Below, in pieces: positions 11,546 through 25,300 of a stretch of 62,000 nt of DNA. Position 1 is the first letter of the stretch. The number at the start of each line of letters is the position of its first letter. This stretch comes from Phoronis australis (taxonomy: Eukaryota; Phoronida; Phoronidae): contig NMRA01000025.1 of NCBI GenBank assembly GCA_002633005.1, positions 729,785 through 791,784 of the forward strand. Reading direction: 5' to 3'. Position numbers and translations under genes: made by a program. The notes below the pieces were generated by a model. It saw nothing but the letters and a program-made list of their open reading frames with translations. It was not told the DNA's origin and searched no databases.

Positions 11546-14500
11546 CTTAGTTGAGTCCCTATTTGGGACTATTTCATGCAACTGGGCACTGCAGCCTGCA
11601 GCATCGAGTCAGGAATTATGGGATATCGAGATTTGTTAGGTTTTGTTGAGGTTGGAAGAAATTGACCATGTTGACAGTAACAATCATTGATGTGACAAAT
11701 TGTGTTTTAAGTAATGTTTTTGCTTTTTTAGTTCAACACCATGTTGAATTTAAAATTGTTTTTAATGTATCACACCATCTTTCCATTGAAAATTAAACTT
11801 CCCATAATTGTTGGAATCTTAAAAGTTTTCACTGACAATATACAACAAGTTTTTAACACGAAGGTTGCAGATTATGTTTGTAATGGGTTGACAGCCCTGT
11901 ATTAGATCAGCAAAATAACCTGAGGCAGAAAAATCGAGAATTATGAGTACGGTATCCATAAATGTTCCCCTAGGACTGATTATATGTGTCAGTTATGATA
12001 TTGTTCCTTGTAGCCTGCCTGCTTGACGTCATAAAGTGCTGCTGATGAAGTCCTTGATTTGACTCATAGTACCAAGCAGTTTGAACTAATGTTGTGGACT
12101 GGCTATTTTTATAAGCCTTAATGGATTGCAGTTGATGAAAGTCTTGTTTGAATAGAAAAAGTGAGTGGATTTTCTGTGAGGCGTTTTCGCAGAATTGTCG
12201 GATTTTGTTTTGACTGCGTTAAAAATGCAATTGCATGCGTAGATTTAGAAGTGCTGATGTCCATTCCCCTCAGGTGAGCTTGAGATACGTTTGTTTGTCG
12301 CTTGTACATTTTCAACACTTTTGAGTGTAGCCTATGGCAATACTGTCTGAGTTGTGTTTGACTTGCTATAAAAAAATTGTTTCGTTAAATTTTTAATCGC
12401 CTGACCTTATTTTCTCAATGACCCTTTCCACAAGGCAGAAGTAATTACAGTGCTTTGCTTGCTGGGTTATGCACACATGGCTGTCTAATGCCGTTAGTGT
12501 TGTATTTGGGGCATGTTGTAAGTGTGGGTGTGGACACTTGGTTGAATTAAGGTTATTGTTCCAGGGAAACTTGTTCTAGGATAACTCATGGTGTGAACAT
12601 GGTGGAGTTCTTTTGAATGAAGATTGTCTACNCCCCCCCCCCCTTACTATATTTTTGAGTCCATTATTTTGTCCTGAGTTTATTTTCAGCCTCAGGCACA
12701 TCAGCACATGTGTAGTATGAATAACAAGCCCAGGGTATGGTCACACTGTTGAATTATTCAAAATATCAACTCCTCAGATTTCCATGCCCTGATTGTGCAG
12801 TTCCCTATGGGCTTACCTGGTAGCGGCAGAGTATATGAAAAAAAGATTTCACTGTCACTTTTCAAAATCGTGTTTTGTTTCGTGGATTTTGTATTTTTAC
12901 AAATTTATACCTGATAGAGATTTTGCGGTGATATTCACATAGCGAAGAATTGGGGAGAAAATATGTTTGCATGTCTGGTGTATGATGCTAGCATGCAAGT
13001 TTTGTTCAGTTGAGGGTCTCTCACCACTGTCCCCATGCCCCATTCCTCGTCCGTTCTGCCGTCCCCTGCCCTGCTATCCTTCCCATTTCTTTTCAGTCTC
13101 CCCTGCTTCCTCTCCCAATTCCCCCACCCTGACCGCCAGTGCCCCTCGCTCGATTATGTTGGTTGGCTCAAACAAATGGTCATTGAGATGTGGCTCTATG
13201 CTCGTTTTCATTTTTGCCATGTTTGCTCGGGTTGAGTTGGCACATGGGATACTCGTCTTGCATTAGGTAGGATATCACTGGACAACAAGATGAAGCCTGG
13301 AGCTAATAAAGCCATGTTCTCAACTTGTATCTGTTGTTGTTTAGATTTCCATGCTGACTTTTTCCCAGCGGCACCTGTCCATCAGTGAAGCAACTGATGA
13401 GATCAAAACCATAAAACAGCTTTTCGCGCATTGGTCCATCTCATTGTTGTGTAAGGCGTCATTGTGGCCAGGTCTTTGATGTCTTTCGGCCTCTTTGCTG
13501 CTCGATATCCTTGGGCGGCTTGTACAATCTTGTTTACCTTTATTCCATTCACATGGCCATTGGCAGTATATAATGTTTGTTTATCTTGGCTGGATGTGTA
13601 TGTATGGGATGATGTGTGTTTAATATGAAGCTGCAGATTTTTTTGTTTGATAGCTTTTAATGAAAATTCTCAATTTCAAGGTGCAGGTGCTGAGGTCTAC
13701 TGTGTTTGTGTGCCATTTTTGTGAATGAGTGTTGAGAAGTTGTGTCCCAGTAACATGTCGTGTCTCAGTACATCTCCACCAAGGCATACATTCTCCTGTT
13801 TGGGACAGTGAAAATTTAATTATTTTGCTCAAGGTTGAAGCTGGTACCAAATTTTAGAAATGGCCTATATTGGCTGTCCCAAATTCAGGGATTACAATCA
13901 ACGACAAACAATCGTTAATGTTGCACACTATCAGGACCCATGAAAACGTTGCGTCGGTAGCTATTTTGGACGATTTTATGAACTGCCAAGTCTAGTTTGA
14001 GACTTTGTTGATATAAAATGCAGTGTTCGATATTTGAGAGATGTGTTCTTAACTGCTAAAATCACATAACCTTCAAAATTAGGAATGTTTAAATTCAGCT
14101 CAAATTTCTGTGTTGCAAATTTAAGCTCAGGCTGTTCTAAACTGAGATAATTTTATGGTTAACTGGAGAGAATTTTACTCACTCACACATTTCATTTTAA
14201 GCGCATTTGGTTAGAGTTAACAAAAAGACCAATGTACTGCAAAGTTTGGGCTAACAAGTCATGTTGTATAAAAACGAAGTCAAGATGAACTTTCTTGCTG
14301 GGCTTCGCATACCTAGTCCCAGGGTTCTCCTTGTGCAAACCTTCAGACAAGGTACAAATTGTGTGGACCATGTTCTCCTCTAATAATCTTCTTTTCTGTT
14401 AATTCACGAAAACAACTGTAGTTACACATTTTCACTTGCTGTTCATGTCACTATCTGTTCATGTCACTATCGTTTTTACTGCTAAATAATAAGAATATAC

Positions 14501-14624
14501 CACTTTGAAACTCAATTTCAAACAATTGGCTCAAAAGCAGAAAAACACTCAGGCTGTTCAAATACGGCTCAAGATTTCAAACACGGCTCAAGATTTCAAA
14601 CATGGCTCGGAGCTTTTCAAGAGT
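11546..14624. other. Non-coding stretch
   Basis: Nothing defensible as an exon. It contains one ambiguous base at 12630 directly before a 13-base C run, probably a sequencing problem. A pyrimidine-rich patch around 13020-13160 gives a fortuitous hydrophobic frame (see the rejected items). Confidence 0.5.
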
Positions 14625-15990
14625 TCTAAACGAGAGCGCTCGGAGGAGCGAAACTTGGCGGAATTAATCGAAAAGACGACCATGGGGAGTACGACGACAA
14701 TTATGACGATCAAAGCTGCAATTATGAATAACACGATAACATTCATGTCACTAGTGAAGGAATCAAATAGAGAGCATACAATCAACTACAATGAAGAAAA
14801 AGACGACGATGGGGATGACGACGACGATCATGACGATGATTTCAACAATTATGAATAACACGGTAACATTCATGTGACTAGCGAAGAAATCAAATAGAGA
14901 GCATATAATAAACTACAATAAAGAATCATGTGACTAGCGAAGAAATCAAATAGAGAGCATACAATCAACTACAATAAAGAACAATAGATGGCGCAACATG
15001 ACGGACGAGCCATGCTTTACAGTAGGACAGTGCTGGCTGGGTCAGTCTGGGTCAACTAGGCATAACCAAAACAAAGTGAACTGAAAGCCAGCCAGCTGCG
15101 TGCTTGCATAGGAACAACGGTATCCGAAAATCTCGAATAATTCAAAAAGTAGACGTCGTAGCGCAAAATGGAAAATATTTTCTGAAAGCCCCTTCAAAAT
15201 TCTATCTAAAGTGGTAGTTTGGCAAAAATCCAAAAACTTTTTCGAGAAAACAGAAAAGTTGCTGTTTTTTTTTTTGAAATTCAAAGTCAAATAACTCGAA
15301 AACGGTAAGTCTGAGAAATACACTCTCGCAGACTTTTTGAAAGGCCATACTTCAAGGAATCCACATGCAAAATTTCACGTCATTTGCTCTTCCCATAAAA
15401 AATGCAACACCAGAGCGATTGAAACCGTGTGAACAGGCCCCACAGCCGCCATCTTGAAGGTGACTTCCGTTTCAATAATTTTTTATAAAAGGTTATTAAA
15501 CTCAACAAACACGTGACCAGTTTGAAAGTGATTGGTTTGCAATTGCGCCCTCTACAGGAGAAAACGTTTTTAGCCATATTTCGGGGTGCGCATGCGCCAC
15601 GTCCAATATTTCCGCCATCTTTAACCGGAAGTCAACGATTTTCTGCACAATTGTAGCACATGCGTGCTAGTATATTCGTACGATTTTCAGCCATGTAGGT
15701 CGAAAAATGCGGCCTCTACGAGTATTTGACTGTGAAATCGGATACAAAATGGCCGCCACGTCCGCCATTTTGTATCCGATCATGACCAAAAACAATAGCG
15801 TTCCAGTGATTCCCGATCTACATGTTGTGTGCAAATTTCGTGAAAATCGCACGAAAATTGCGACCTGTAGAGAGCGAACAAAAAAAAAAAAACTTGCTGT
15901 CAGACCAACATACTTGGCGGAAGAATTCCGCCAAGTAACAAGTAAAAACTTGCTGTCAGACCAACATACTTTCTTCCGCCAAGTAACATA
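14625..15990 (+). mobile_element. Dispersed family A element, near-complete copy 2
   Basis: The GAGCGCTCGGAGGAGCG head, the GAC-rich block and ACGGTAACATTCATGTGACT are followed by short tandem duplications of ATCAAATAGAGAGCATA. The body then matches copy 1 block by block from 15133. At 15737-15780 a perfect 17-bp inverted repeat flanks a 10-base spacer around GGCCGCCACG. In copy 1 this palindrome is degenerate. The end duplicates a segment containing TTCCGCCAAGTAACA. No intact coding frame is present. Confidence 0.75.
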
Positions 15991-18988
15991 GTGCAAAACA
16001 TTTCATAGGTGTTGCTATAACATAGTTGAACAAGGCATGTTGGGAAAACACTGGCTAGCCCCAAACTATCGTGTTCAAGGTCAACTATCGTGTTTAAGGT
16101 CAAAACTGATGCATTAGCAGGATGCAGATACGAAATCTGGTTAAACCAGCATGGGTTCAGATTGGGAGCCAGGGTTTTCACTGTTTGCCATCTGGAAAGG
16201 CAGACATTAATTAAGACATTCCTTCCATCCACAGAATTACTGGATTCACTAAGGCCTGTACATAAATCACCTTCTGATGGTTTTAACACTCATCTCTTTG
16301 GTGAAATAGCAGGTCCCCAATTGCATAGGAGTTTTGGGGGTGAAATTCAAAGTAGTGTTTGATTGTTGAAGTTCCTAATGACGAGAACTCCTGTATAGGG
16401 CCGTTAGATTCTTTGGCTATCTTTCTATGATGGCGCTTAAATGTTCCTGACCTACGACTGCCATCATATCCCAGCACCTGGTCAATTGCAGGCAATGATC
16501 AGTCATTGGAACCGGTGTTCTCATCTGCAAGCCAATAATGCACAAAGGAAGTCCTTGTTGTTTTTGGGTGTGTAAATTAACTAGTCAGGTTTAACTAATC
16601 AGCCGGGGCCGTGTTTCCTCTGAGTTTCTCGGATGACAACAATTTTCGTGAAAAACTAACAAGTGCATATTTCTTGAGGTTATTGCGAATTCATTAATTT
16701 TCTGCAACATATTTTGCTAGACCCAGTTTTGATGAAGGCATCGTTGATGGACTTTTGATAAGTCCTATGAATTGGTGGTCTTAAGGTCAAGGTCAACCGG
16801 TTGGGCATGAGGGGTGGGTTTCAATAAGATGTTCATGTTATTTGACAACTTTATGATGTTAGAAACTTGTGGTACTGTCTGACCTCTCAAGTTAACTCTT
16901 AGTAATGTTTCTGAATTGTATTTCTTTTTCTACTGGGTAAATTGATTGAATTTTTGTTGAAACTAAGCACAAGTTAGCTGAATTCCAGAAATATTCTTGT
17001 ATTAGGCAACATTCAGCTACTGTAGAAGATTTTGAACATCTTTAATAATGGAAAAATGACAACTTTGGCCATTCTTTTTGCCAAAAAATACAAAGCCTTG
17101 AGAGAAACTGTATGGTAATTTTGCTCAAATTCGAACGCAAATAATGGCCAAAGTTCTCCGTTTTCATTTTTCAAATCCTCACTGTATTGCCTAATGGTTT
17201 ACTAGCAACACCCTTGGTTTCAGTTCTCAATAGAGTCTGACATGCCAATGTTACTGCTCAGTTTCATAATAACTCCTACCAGCCTTTTGTCACAGTGTGG
17301 CATCAAAGGGTTTCGTCCCACAATTTCCAGTGTTCTGTCTGTTTTTGACTCCAGGCTTAACTCCTCAAAGGTTCCGGCCAGTCTGCAGCCAGTCAGAAGG
17401 CGATTTCTAAAACTCCCAACTGTGGTTGCTCCTTAGGCATCGGTGGAAAAAAACGAAATGTTTTGACTGTCATTTTTGCTTTTTGTAAAAAATGAGTGAA
17501 TTGGCTTTTTTCAGCTGGGTACTTTGTCCTGGAATCATGTTGCTGTCCGTAATTGTTTTGCCGATTACCCTTACGGCTGTGCGTGTCGCCGACAGACAAA
17601 AGGGTCGCTTTAAACTCTTTGTTACTGCCTGTAACTGTGCCAAGTTAGTGCCGCTACATTTTTTTCATGTTGCACATTTCTGTCATATATTTTGACTGGT
17701 AATTGACTTTGAGGCATGAAATTAGGATACTTTGCTTCATTTTTACCACATAAAATGACCAAATGCCTGTTTAGTTGCTTATTAAATTAGGCATTTTCTC
17801 TTCATCATTTGTGAATGTGTGTTTGTGTGTTTGTGTGTGTGTGTTTGTCCATGCAAGAGTGAGTAAATGTTTTGATGGACTTAACAAATCAAGTTAGGAG
17901 GAAAGTCACTGCAACATGTCTACAACACGTTTAATTTTTGTCTTGAGGTACCCTCAACATTCACATATTGTTGTCAAGATGAAATGTGAAATTTTCTTGT
18001 TTTTCAAAATATCGTCAAGTTTTGTCAACTATTTACCGGCAGTTAGCAGTGGAAAATCATGTAACTTAAGGTGGCGTTTGGCGAGTTGAGCAACTAAAAT
18101 TTTAAGTGGTATTTGACCTGTAAGGTTCCGGCTAAAATCGCCACCGGCAAACTGAGATCGCATTTTGTGAGATCGTACTCGCCAAACTGGACCCTGATTA
18201 TCTTTCATGGAGGTTTTGTGCCATCAAACACTGGTTGTGTAGCAGTAACCTACTTACTGCTTCATTGGCCTGTATTGTATCGAAATACACAGTTAGTCAA
18301 TTCACAGTTAATCAAATTGACTTAATCATGCCTAAATGTGGTCTTGTGGCTGTCTGTGTATCTCTGGTCATTGCCACAAGGAAAGCAAAACAATCAGATA
18401 CCAAGCCTGACATGAAGGTGCTAAATTTGCATTCCTTGCTTTCCTGTCAATACCATTTTTCCTGCATTGAATTCTCTTTTTCTTTTCTCGCATCACTTTT
18501 TCCTTCCCTGCAAACTCTCGGGGTGAGGGGTTTCCAATCTACTTCTCGCTAACATTGTTTAGTTTTTCCAACAGTTTTGTTGTGGTTGGACCAGAACAAG
18601 TCAGGGAAGTCAAGGTGGTTCACATGCAAAGAATGTATGTTTGTGGGAGTGAAATTTTGGTGTGATAGAAAATGATATACCGTTAGAATAAATGGAAAAC
18701 CCATGATGCTACATAAGAATGAATGTTTAGATGTAAGGAAACTTCAAGTGTGAAGATGTTTTCAGAAGGTGCAACTGTAATCCAGGTTTTATTTGACTCC
18801 TCAGAATCACTGTCTGACAAACTCCCTTATGTCTGTATCACTCATACTGGTGAGAAATCATGTGTATTCAAAGTCGTCAGTGAAAACCAAATCCATGGCT
18901 GTATTATTTACTGTCATGCTTGCTTTAAAGAATTTTTCAAGTTATAGTTTACCTCACCTCATGAACGCCACCTATGTTATATTTTTAG
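15991..18988. other. Non-coding stretch ending at the LRP5/6 exon 2 acceptor
   Basis: No exon is recognised. A TG-rich microsatellite lies near 17818-17848. The stretch ends in a T-rich tract and AG at 18987-18988, the acceptor of the first visible LRP5/6 exon. The signal-peptide exon expected upstream must end in phase 1, and I could not locate it. Confidence 0.6.
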
Positions 18989-19391
18989 GCATCCCCTATC
19001 TGATCTATGCTAACCGTAAGGACATCAGGCTAATTGACACTACTAACCGGCTGGGCAACTCCACGGTCATCGTCAGCGGCCTGGAGGACGCCGCGGCGCT
19101 CGATTTCTCCTTTGACGATGGCGCCATCTTCTGGACTGATGTGAGCTTAGCTAAGATCATGCGCACCCACATCCATCGTAAGCCCGGCGAAAGTGATAAG
19201 ACAGTGGTGATCGCCACTGGACTCGTCTCCCCTGACGGCCTGGCATGTGATTGGTTGGGTAAGAAGCTGTATTGGACAGATTCAGATACTGATCGGCTGG
19301 AGGTGTGTAATTTCGATGGCACGTCACGCAAGGTTTTGTTCTGGCAAAATATGGATCAGCCACGCGCCATCGCCCTGGACCCGGAGCATGG
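18989..19391 (+). CDS. LRP5/6: LRP5/6 exon 2: start of propeller 1
   Basis: Begins two bases into a codon after the acceptor AG at 18987-18988. Reads [16 protein letters not shown], then [35 protein letters not shown] and [13 protein letters not shown], the first propeller blades of the mature ectodomain. Ends in phase 2 at GG with donor GTAAGT at 19392. Confidence 0.96.
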
Positions 19392-22300
19392 GTAAGTAGA
19401 TGTGATCAAATCCAAGCTGTTAATGTCAAAATTGTGTCTCTGTGTGTGTCGTTAATTAATTAATGAACTTCAAAAGGAAGCGATTGACACACAACTTGAG
19501 TAGTTTCACATTTTGAATTTGAAATTAATGTACATCGGGCTGGGAAACTTTATTGAGTAACTTAGTTACGTCTGCTTAGTTACGTCTGCTTAGTTACCTC
19601 TGCTTAGTTACGTCTGCCTCTTTTTGTAAAGTGGTAATGGGCCTTCCCTCAAGCAAGTCTCAATGAACACCAAACTATTTTCTGCTCTCTTGAGTTTCAG
19701 CAACTTCTTGTATTGCCGCGCAACTTAGACTAGGCATATTGAGCGGCAATATGGGAAGTTAATACTGAAAGTTAAAGAGTGTGGAAACTAGTTTCTCTTG
19801 ATGGCTTGTCATCTTAGTGAGCACCAAGGACTCTGTACTTGTGATAAAATTTCTGTACCATAGCTACTGGCAAAAAATAATTTGAAAAATTTATGGGCAT
19901 TCACTATAATATTAAAAGCCTTTGAAAATAAAAAAGTGCAATTTTGGTATTCATTTTTAGTGGTGTTTTTTATCCTGTGTTAAGGCTACAGAAGTCAAAG
20001 ATTGTTCTTGGTATGGAATTTGATAATAGCCTTTTCATTTTGTGCGAAATGTTCTCGAATATTTTGTGACTTGTTGGTTTGTCCAACTGTATACAAAAAG
20101 AAAATTTGCCAGTGTACAATAGTAGATACAGCGCTCCAGTTAGGGAGTCAAGTATGGGTGGTATGAACTGTGCCTGGCCGTTTGTTTTGGTTTTTATGAA
20201 GACAAAATATTCGCTTTTTATTGGTGTACATGCTTGATTGTATAAAAATGCCGCAGTTATCCAACAACCCTTTGGCTAAGTTGAACTGCAGAAGCTGAAC
20301 TGAAATGTGCCATGTGATGAATTTAATTTTCTTGTTGAGACAGTGCTCTTCAACACAAGCTTTCTGTCATTTCCCTTTGTGGCATTCATCAATTATCGTG
20401 CGAGAAAACAAACAACATGCCAATAGTAAATAACTGATTATGATATTTTAACGGTGTTAAGATTCCAGAAAAGATTTATTTGATCCAAACGAATTAGAAA
20501 TTGATGGAAGTTTTTTTCTAGTTCTCTGATATCTTGTGGATTACAACTGATAGCTGTCTGAACTCTGATCTTCCCAGGGCTTGTCAGTACCAACACCAGT
20601 TGCCGTGGCAACAAGACCAGTTTTTACATGCACCCTGACACTGATCTCTGCCTGTGGCAAGGCCTCCCAGCTGTCTTGCCTGATTATCACTTAGTTCATG
20701 ACCATCAGCCAGTGAGGCTGACGTCTGCCCCTGTCTAGTAACCCTGCATGCCCTGACTGCCAAGTAGAAGATGTCAGTTTTGACCTGTTTTCAGCCAGGG
20801 CTCAATAATAGCTGTTTGACATTTGACAAAGTGATTAATACCGAGGCCAGCATGTTTATACATGGGTAATTTTTATTGAATCGATTAGCTATCCCACTGT
20901 TAACCTCGAAATTGCATTAATGGTATTTGGAACAGTGTAAGACAATTGTTATTGCATTAAGTGTGCTCAGGCTTATGGCCACATGGAGGACGTGTGTCTG
21001 ATCAACTCTGTACCTGGAAACTCCCCAGTTAGCACCGGTTTGCACTCTACGGCTGACTGATGATGTTTATCCACCGTGCCTGTCAGTCATTCCAGGTTTT
21101 TTTCCTGGCTAGTCGACAAGTGTCAGTTTCAATGTTGCGTTTCCCCCACTCCAATTTGCCAGTTGTCTGCTGCCACATTCATTATTGGCAGAGTGTCAGT
21201 GAGTCATAGGCCTCCTGCTGCTACTGGCTGGTGTTTGGCAGCACACTTGAACCTTGAGAAGATAAAAATGTCACACATGCACACTTTTTTGTTACTGTGT
21301 TAAGTGTTGTGAGATAACAGGCTGTACACACTGATTCTCTTCTGAGTAAATCACAAACAATCTTAACTTGTCTGAGCCGCTATGATCTGATGTCAAAAGT
21401 TAACTTTCTTCAGTGGCGTGTTTGCTCTTTCAAGGCAACACCATTCACGTGTGGACACTAAGCCAGCGTGACAAGCAATCTTAGTGAGAACAGTAGGAAG
21501 CAATAATTAACTGTCAGGTCATCTCTTGGAAGGCCTAGTAATTATGTCTAATCCCAGTTAGTTACAAGTTGAGGCCAGCTGCATGACGGTAAGTGGCCCA
21601 AATCAAGAGTTGCTTTTGCAAGTTTATTGCACCTTTTGACAGTGCAGGTTTTCAAAGGTGCGAAATTCTGCGATTTGAACCTTGAATGACACATGAACAA
21701 CACTTCTAACAAAACCGACATGGAAACTTAAAATAGACTGATGTCAACCAATACAATTCTTGTGTGTCGCCCTTTTGTTGTGCTACAAAGTGCTACATTT
21801 TTCTGTTGAAAGTTTCATGTCCAAAATCATCTGGGTCTACCCGGCCTTTCTCTTGTAAAAGGTTTTCTACAGGAAGTAGTTTGGGAAAAATAGTGTGTTG
21901 TTAACTTTAGGGGTGGCGCCACCAGTCACTGGGTCTAGTTGGCCTTTGCTACTCTTCACTATGTTGTGGTAAGAGTAAAAAAGAGTTCACATGTATGCGA
22001 TGATTGATGTCTCTCAAGGTCACATTCAGAGCGCTAACTTTCTCTAGATTCTGCTCACTGTTGCAACAATAAAATAGCCGTACAGCAAAATCTCACCAAT
22101 AATTGCCAAACAGGGACTCATCTAGGATTTGAAAATTGGGGGTCCAAATTCGTGAGACTGACGAGTCGTGCAAAGCGCAAATCTGAGGCGCGCAGCGCTG
22201 GGGGGGTGGTGGGGTTGCGGTAGTTGGGGGGGTGGGGGAATTCCCCCCCCTGGTGGGGATAATTGTTACATAAAAAAGGTCATTTCCTTGCATTTTATTT

Positions 22301-25300
22301 AGCACACTGTTTGGATGTCTTTTTCTTGTTCAAAGGACGGCACATATGGAAACTAAACAAAAATTAGGAGGTTTGTTCCATTCAGGATGTGTGTATTGTC
22401 ACTAGGCTGCAAAAATCAAGATCTGTAAATCTTTTTAGTAAGATAATCTATGTAGAGTTGCATGATAGACAGCATGAGTACAGGACTCAATGTATCTTGA
22501 AGCTCTCAAAAGAGGAGAGTAAAATTAATGCAGTTGAGAAACCACTTAAAATTGTGAGAAGACAATGAAGTTGCATTCGAAAAGACATAAAAAATATATT
22601 CTAGAGTTCATGTCTACGTTTCGTTACATGGCACAGTAATGCAATTCACGAATCTACAAAAACAAGACCATATCCTCAACAAATTCACAAATCAGTATCA
22701 CCAGTGCTCAACACGGTCGATAATCTCCGCTGGAAAATAGGAGTGACGCAGTGACGGCGTATGTGCACTCGCGCGTGTATACTCGGACATGGCTTCGTAA
22801 AGGATCGTGACCAAAAAAAAACGTCGAAACTCCGTGTTAGAATTTGGCATTCGTATTTTTACGTTTCTTAAACGTTTTTCCGAGTGCTTTACACGTAAAT
22901 TTCACGTCGTTTGGCTACGAGTACGAGCGTAGCCAGTGGTCGCCGGGGACATCGTAGTTGTTACGTCTTCTGCAGTGCATTTTAAAAAAAAGCGGACGCT
23001 TTGTTGAATTGAAACTTACCAGGTTAAAAGTCAATCACTGTATTTCATAGTACGCTAAAAGAAATTTATACTTAAAAAGAACTATTCTTTTCTCGCAGTT
23101 TAAGAGTCAAATCCCCGGCCAGGTTCACAGCCGAAGTAACAGGTGCTGTGCACGTGACTGGCTGACCTACTTTTTTCCATATACGGCACGCAGTGCCACA
23201 CACAGAGGATAAACTCGAATCGCCCAATAATCATGGAATTCCACAATAAGTTGAAGTATTTCGAGGCATTTATTTTCATTCTAAGTTATTCATTGAATAC
23301 GTAACCAACATTACACACCACATTTTTTCTCTTAAAGTTTGCTCTGCATTCTCGCGCATCAATATAAGTCGTTCGGCCGTGCGGATTTTTTGATATTTTT
23401 TCATTCATTCGTTCGAGTTGCAACGGAGCTATGCGAACAAATTAAGGAAGTTTGCGCTAAGTTTCATCTGGTTTGCATGTTCAACGACATTGATGGCATT
23501 CAGTTTGTACGGCAGGTCAGTGCTAGAATTTTGTCGGGCTATCATTTTTTTTCGAAGTGTACGTTCTCCGTCGGCTATTTCAAATTGGCTGCTCCGTTGA
23601 ACACATCGAGTGCCGCTTCAACTTCCGCGTCGGCAACTAGCATTAGGGGTACGGCAAAGAGTCCTTTGAACTTCGGGTGTGGGTTCTTCAATTTCAAAGA
23701 TTAAGTGTCCATGTACGGGTAGTTAGCGCTGGATGCAATATTTCTCGACACTAGTCGTGCGGGGGATTCCGTATGAAGCCACCTTGACGTCACAGAATAG
23801 GAAGGTATTCCCCAAAGATGGCTGCCAGTATTTGCCGATCGTCATTGTGACATTTATAGTAAAAATAGACGGCAAAAGTTTATAATGTCGAGTTATTTCT
23901 TAATATTTAGCGAACTTAAACAATGAATTGTAGGTTTCAATGAAATTTATTAATAATAAATGTTACAATTCTTCGTTTAGCCTTCATTTTCGCCGAGGTT
24001 GTTTTGGAACAGGCCGTCTTTTTTCCGTCTTGGCCGTGCCGTCCAAAGCCGTCATTTTTTTAAAAGGGCCGTCCCAAGGACGGCCAGGACGGCCGCTAGA
24101 TGAGTCCCTGTTGCCAAAAGTGGTCATCATTGGATATGATGCGACCGCATTTTGAGAAGCAATTTCTCCCACTAAATAACGGGCATCAGACTCACCGGGT
24201 TCTCAAAACACAGTCACGCTAAATGACTTTTGTCATTTTTCATGGTCTTCTCACAGAAGTTGTCAAAATTTTGTTTTATGATAAATAACATAGTTGAACA
24301 TGGTAAATCATTAATGTGGTACAATGTGGTACAATATACCTAAAATGAAAAATGAAGTTTCAGATGTCGGATATATTGTGTGATAAATTGGTGACATTTT
24401 ACCGTACCAGCCTGAAAAAATGCTGTCAAAATTTGAAACATAACTGGTTGTGTCAGAACTTGTGCTCAAAATGAACGTATAACCTGCTTGTGTATTGGGT
24501 AACATCACCTACCATTCCCATTCAAAAAACCAGGCCTTTGTTCACTCCCCACACCCTTGTGTTGTGTATTGAAAGCTCCTGTAAACAATGATACTGGGAT
24601 TGAGAAAATACTGTACATCAGGGTCATTAAGTATTCTACCACTGAGCTGTCAAAGGTTGGGTGACACAGTGCAAATACATCTGCTAGAATAAAACAAATA
24701 TTTGTGCCTTTCACTTCTGGCTAAAGAATAGGCTGTTGTAGAAGATTTGTGGAGTTGTTTTAGATAACAAAGAAGCAGTTAGTGTGTGAATGTCTAGTTG
24801 GTGTAGAAATAAGCAGCAGTTGTCTTCAATTGGTGACCTTTCTTTTTGACGCATCAACGGTTGTCGCCTAACAGCAGAAACAAATTCTTCTCGCTATATT
24901 TTATTAAAACAGTGGTCTTACTATATGTTGTGTAGAATACATCTTGTTACCATCTGAGTGGTACTTTTGTACAGAACACAATTCATCAAGAATATGTTGA
25001 TGAAGTTGAATTTCAGTGCCGTCAATGTTATTTTTAAATCTTTTGTTCCAATGCTTAAAATTTTTCTTTACAAACTTAACTTCACTTCGCGTAAGTGCAA
25101 TTTTCCGACCTTTGTAGAGGGTCCTCTTTTGGAAACAACACTGTCGAAGGTGTGTAACTTGAACGGTTTGAACCCTCTGTTGAGATTGTGTAGACCCTTA
25201 TCAACAAGCTTGCTTACTTAACCAAGTATCTAAAAAAAACTGTAGGTTTTAACTCAGTAAACGTATGTTTTCTGAAAGTAGGAAGTTTATAGAATTCGGT

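Noticed and set aside
12967-13266. Frame with hydrophobic, signal-peptide-like stretches (MLVFIFAMFARVELAHG) near a GTAGGA donor, as possible LRP5/6 exon 1
   Set aside because: In the hydrophobic ATG frames a stop precedes the donor. The frame that reaches the donor without a stop has no ATG ahead of its hydrophobic part. The run arises from a pyrimidine-rich patch.
14505-14858. 117-codon frame ending in an Asp run
   Set aside because: It overlaps the family A repeat, and the Asp run is the GAC-rich simple sequence. The frame is not conserved in other copies.
23339-23704. 121-codon plus-strand frame in the hAT element as a transposase
   Set aside because: No catalytic or dimerisation motif of hAT transposases is visible and the frame has no convincing ATG. 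Left as uncharacterised cargo.
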